Part shown: piece after piece, positions 61,733 to 64,000 of the stretch | How positions within the stretch are numbered: position 1 is the stretch's first letter | Layout of the letters: the number at the start of each line of letters is the position of its first letter | Assembly (NCBI GenBank): GCA_008360975.2 | Contig: CM039183.1 | Location: forward strand, 84,356,350-84,420,349 | Source: Lichenostomus cassidix | Lineage: Eukaryota; Chordata; Aves; Passeriformes; Meliphagidae | DNA length: 64,000 nucleotides | Direction of reading: 5' to 3' | Program-made: the position numbers and the translations under genes | Notes under the pieces: generated by a model | What the model saw: the letters and a program-made list of their open reading frames with translations, nothing else | Told to the model about the DNA's origin: nothing | Databases searched by the model: none

Positions 61733-64000
61733 CTGCAACAAACCATACAGATTTTAACCAGAAACAGATACACAAGTAACAGAAGGATTTCAAAATAAAC
61801 AAGATCAATATTTTAAATAGGAATTATTTCACCACCTTCAAGGAAATCAGTACATAGGTAATCATTACCATAGAAAAACAAATACTTTTAGAAGCTTAGT
61901 TAAGTTCAATTTAATAATATTTTTTCTAAAGTCAATTTTAAAATATACTTTGAAACATTTTCTCTAATCTGTAAGATAATCTTACTACCACAGTTTCTGT
62001 TCTTTGACTCTTTTAAGAAAGATGACTTCCCTTTTCAGAAGTTACTTATGACGTCTTTGGTGCCTGACTTGGTATGTTTAAAAGCCCTGATTTTCAGGAG
62101 GCTAGTTTTGGTGAAAATCAGGCATATACTTTCTGCATCAAGGCAACTCCAAAAACTAGAAGCAATCAAAATTAAGCTTACTTCTGAAATTTTAGGAGTA
62201 AATGCAATAATTTATTACTGTGTCAATATCACAAATTGGGGCAGTAACCTTATTTTTTTAATTGTTTAAATTCTTGTGAAAATATGGCAACAGATGTGCT
62301 TGATTATCTTCCTCAAAAATTCGAAGACCACATAAATAAAATGGATATTTGCCATTTCTTTACATGAACATATTCATTGATTTAACAGACACAGTAATAC
62401 ATGCTTTACTCTTAGAAAAATGTTCAACAAACTTCAAATACCTTCAGAGTACACAATAAATTACAAACATATACCAGCATTTTTTATATACAAATATCTA
62501 AGAAAATTAACATAAGGAATCATAGAAAGTTAGTCTTTCTCTACTTTAAGCATTTTCTATTATAGGAAAAACTCATATACAATATCTATGTGAGCTTACA
62601 TAACATATGCAATCCCTTTACAGAAAAAGTGTAGTGAAATTTTCAGAACATTCTCTAATATGCTATATTTAAGCATTACTGGTAAGATGATTCTATACAT
62701 AAGTAAAACAGTTCTATATAAACTGCATAATACTGCAAAGCAAACTTTATTTATTTTTCTTCTGCTTAAATAAGAGCAGTGGCACATGTTTAAATTAGGC
62801 AATGTGAGAATACGAATGTAGTGATGAGAACTGTTGTAATGTCAGGCCTTTAAAAAAATCCAAAGACTTAGTACCCAGACTGAACATCACACTCAGTATC
62901 ACATAATTCTGTTTCTGGAGCCCTATCTGTTTGAAGGGTGTCTGGAGGGGGAAACTGTGTTTAACATCTGAGTGTATCATTGGTAATGATTCACAACATT
63001 ACAGAAGAAATAGATTTTCTGTTTTGTCCTCACTTTTTTTCATCACTGTGAAAAAACTTCTCATATATAGGTTTCCTTTGCCCTGAAGGCACGTATCACC
63101 TGTGCAGTTTCTACAAATACAACCATTTTCTTGCAGGGATCAGAATAACATTTCCTGAGGTGAAATTCAGTTGCAAGGCTGTGGAAGGACATTCAGCTCC
63201 CTGGCATATTATCACAAATTCATCAGTAAGATCAAGGGGAATTCTGCAAGTAAGGTAAGTTCCATTGCCTTTCATTAAAAGTAAAAAAAGTTGTCATTTC
63301 AGATAGTATATTGAGATAAAAATTTTGTTAGCTAACTTCTGAGAAATTTTACCTGACAGAAAATGTCAGGTTTTATTCAGGGAAGATTTTAACACACTGG
63401 ACAACAGCTCAATTGATGAAAGGTTTTCATTTGGTTACGTAAAAGCGGTCAAAAAGACCATGTCCCATATCCTTATTAATATTATCTTACTCTAAATATC
63501 ACATCCATCTGCATTATATTAAAAAACCCCTACCCTCAGGAACAGTCCAAATTAATGTTAAAATGACAGATTTTAGCCTAGTTGGTTTAGAACCCTTGAT
63601 TAATTGTGGCTAGCTCCTCTAAAAATAGTAAATTTATGACTATACCTGCAGATGCCTTTTTTAATTTCATCTGTTCTTATCAGCTACTATACTTTGACAG
63701 CTATTTTGATTCAGCTATATGATCCAAAGAAATTTTTTTCTCATTGGCAAAGTACAAGAATACAAATACAAACACATCTCTAAGACTCCCAATTTTTATC
63801 ATATGAACAAAATTAAGGAGAAAACAATTTGTCAGATCAGATTCCAAACAGCAGCCAGTAATAACAATAACATAATTTCACCTCCTGATGTCACAATGGT
63901 TGACGAAAATGTTCAGATACAACAAGAATTTTAAAAAGCATAAAACTTAGATAAGCAAAACTAATCCCAATTATAAAAAGATTATTCTCTAGAAAAATGA
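61733..64000 (-). other. ADGRB3: Intron upstream of the TSR2 exon (3' part)
   Basis: This is AT-rich sequence with no recognisable exon or repeat. It ends at the TSR2 acceptor, a CAG at 61733-61735 on the minus strand. I looked here for the first TSR exon, expecting tryptophan-rich and CxxTCG-like coding sequence on the minus strand, and did not find it. It should lie above 64000. Open frames of about 60-70 codons occur on both strands but show no family features. Confidence 0.75.

Larger units (their letters stand above)
1..64000 (-). other. ADGRB3: ADGRB3 (BAI3) gene body, internal part
   Basis: Eight coding exons on the minus strand join in frame into a single ectodomain segment: three thrombospondin type-1 repeats, a hormone-receptor motif and the start of a GAIN domain. 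The order and wording match my memory of vertebrate ADGRB3, for example the peptides [18 protein letters not shown] and [12 protein letters not shown]. The paralogues ADGRB1 and ADGRB2 differ noticeably in these stretches. ADGRB3 is a neuronal adhesion GPCR that binds secreted C1q-like proteins and acts in synapse formation and in myoblast fusion through ELMO/DOCK. Both gene ends lie outside the window. I found neither the first TSR exon above 61732 nor the exon that follows 24842, which agrees with the very large introns of this gene. The window therefore holds roughly 360 codons of a protein of about 1,500 residues. Confidence 0.93.

Noticed and set aside
61733..64000. First TSR exon of ADGRB3
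   Set aside because: No minus-strand sequence with the tryptophan ladder and cysteine pattern was found; expected above 64000.

Overview
The window is vertebrate intronic and exonic DNA, most probably from a bird. It is AT-rich and gene-poor. It carries many 3'-anchored fragments of CR1, the dominant avian LINE, with the typical tail of short ATTCTATG-like repeats, plus one LTR-like element. CR1 also occurs in crocodilians and turtles, so the class call is an inference, and I cannot name a species.

The whole window lies inside one gene on the minus strand: ADGRB3 (BAI3, brain-specific angiogenesis inhibitor 3), an adhesion G-protein-coupled receptor. I could place eight internal coding exons with consistent splice sites and phases. 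In transcription order, from high to low coordinates, they are: thrombospondin type-1 repeat TSR2 (61568-61732), TSR3 (57930-58094), TSR4 (56978-57142), two exons for the hormone-receptor motif (50558-50659 and 49887-49993), and three exons that open the GAIN domain (34930-35124, 29455-29523 and 24842-24950). All junctions join in frame. No start codon, stop codon, first TSR, GPS or transmembrane segment was found; these must lie outside the window.

Layout: 61.7-64 kb is upstream intron. 56.9-61.7 kb is the TSR cluster. 49.8-50.7 kb is the hormone-receptor motif. 35.1-49.9 kb is a 14.8-kb intron with several CR1 fragments. 24.8-35.1 kb holds the GAIN exons. 1-24.8 kb is the start of a long intron with the largest CR1 copies (9.4-10.8 kb and 21.4-22.6 kb, both with decayed reverse transcriptase), a tetranucleotide microsatellite, a candidate solo LTR at 15.6-16.1 kb, and an exon-like segment on the opposite strand at 12.56-12.72 kb.

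Together the exons encode the middle of the receptor ectodomain. TSRs are ligand-binding modules that carry C-mannose and O-fucose, and they are followed by the hormone-receptor motif and GAIN subdomain A. I found no convincing unknown system. The most unusual local features are a strongly CpG-rich TSR3 exon, a hairpin next to a 55-bp perfectly alternating pyrimidine-purine tract at 60.7-60.8 kb, and a second cluster of such tracts inside the 564-bp intron between the hormone-receptor exons.
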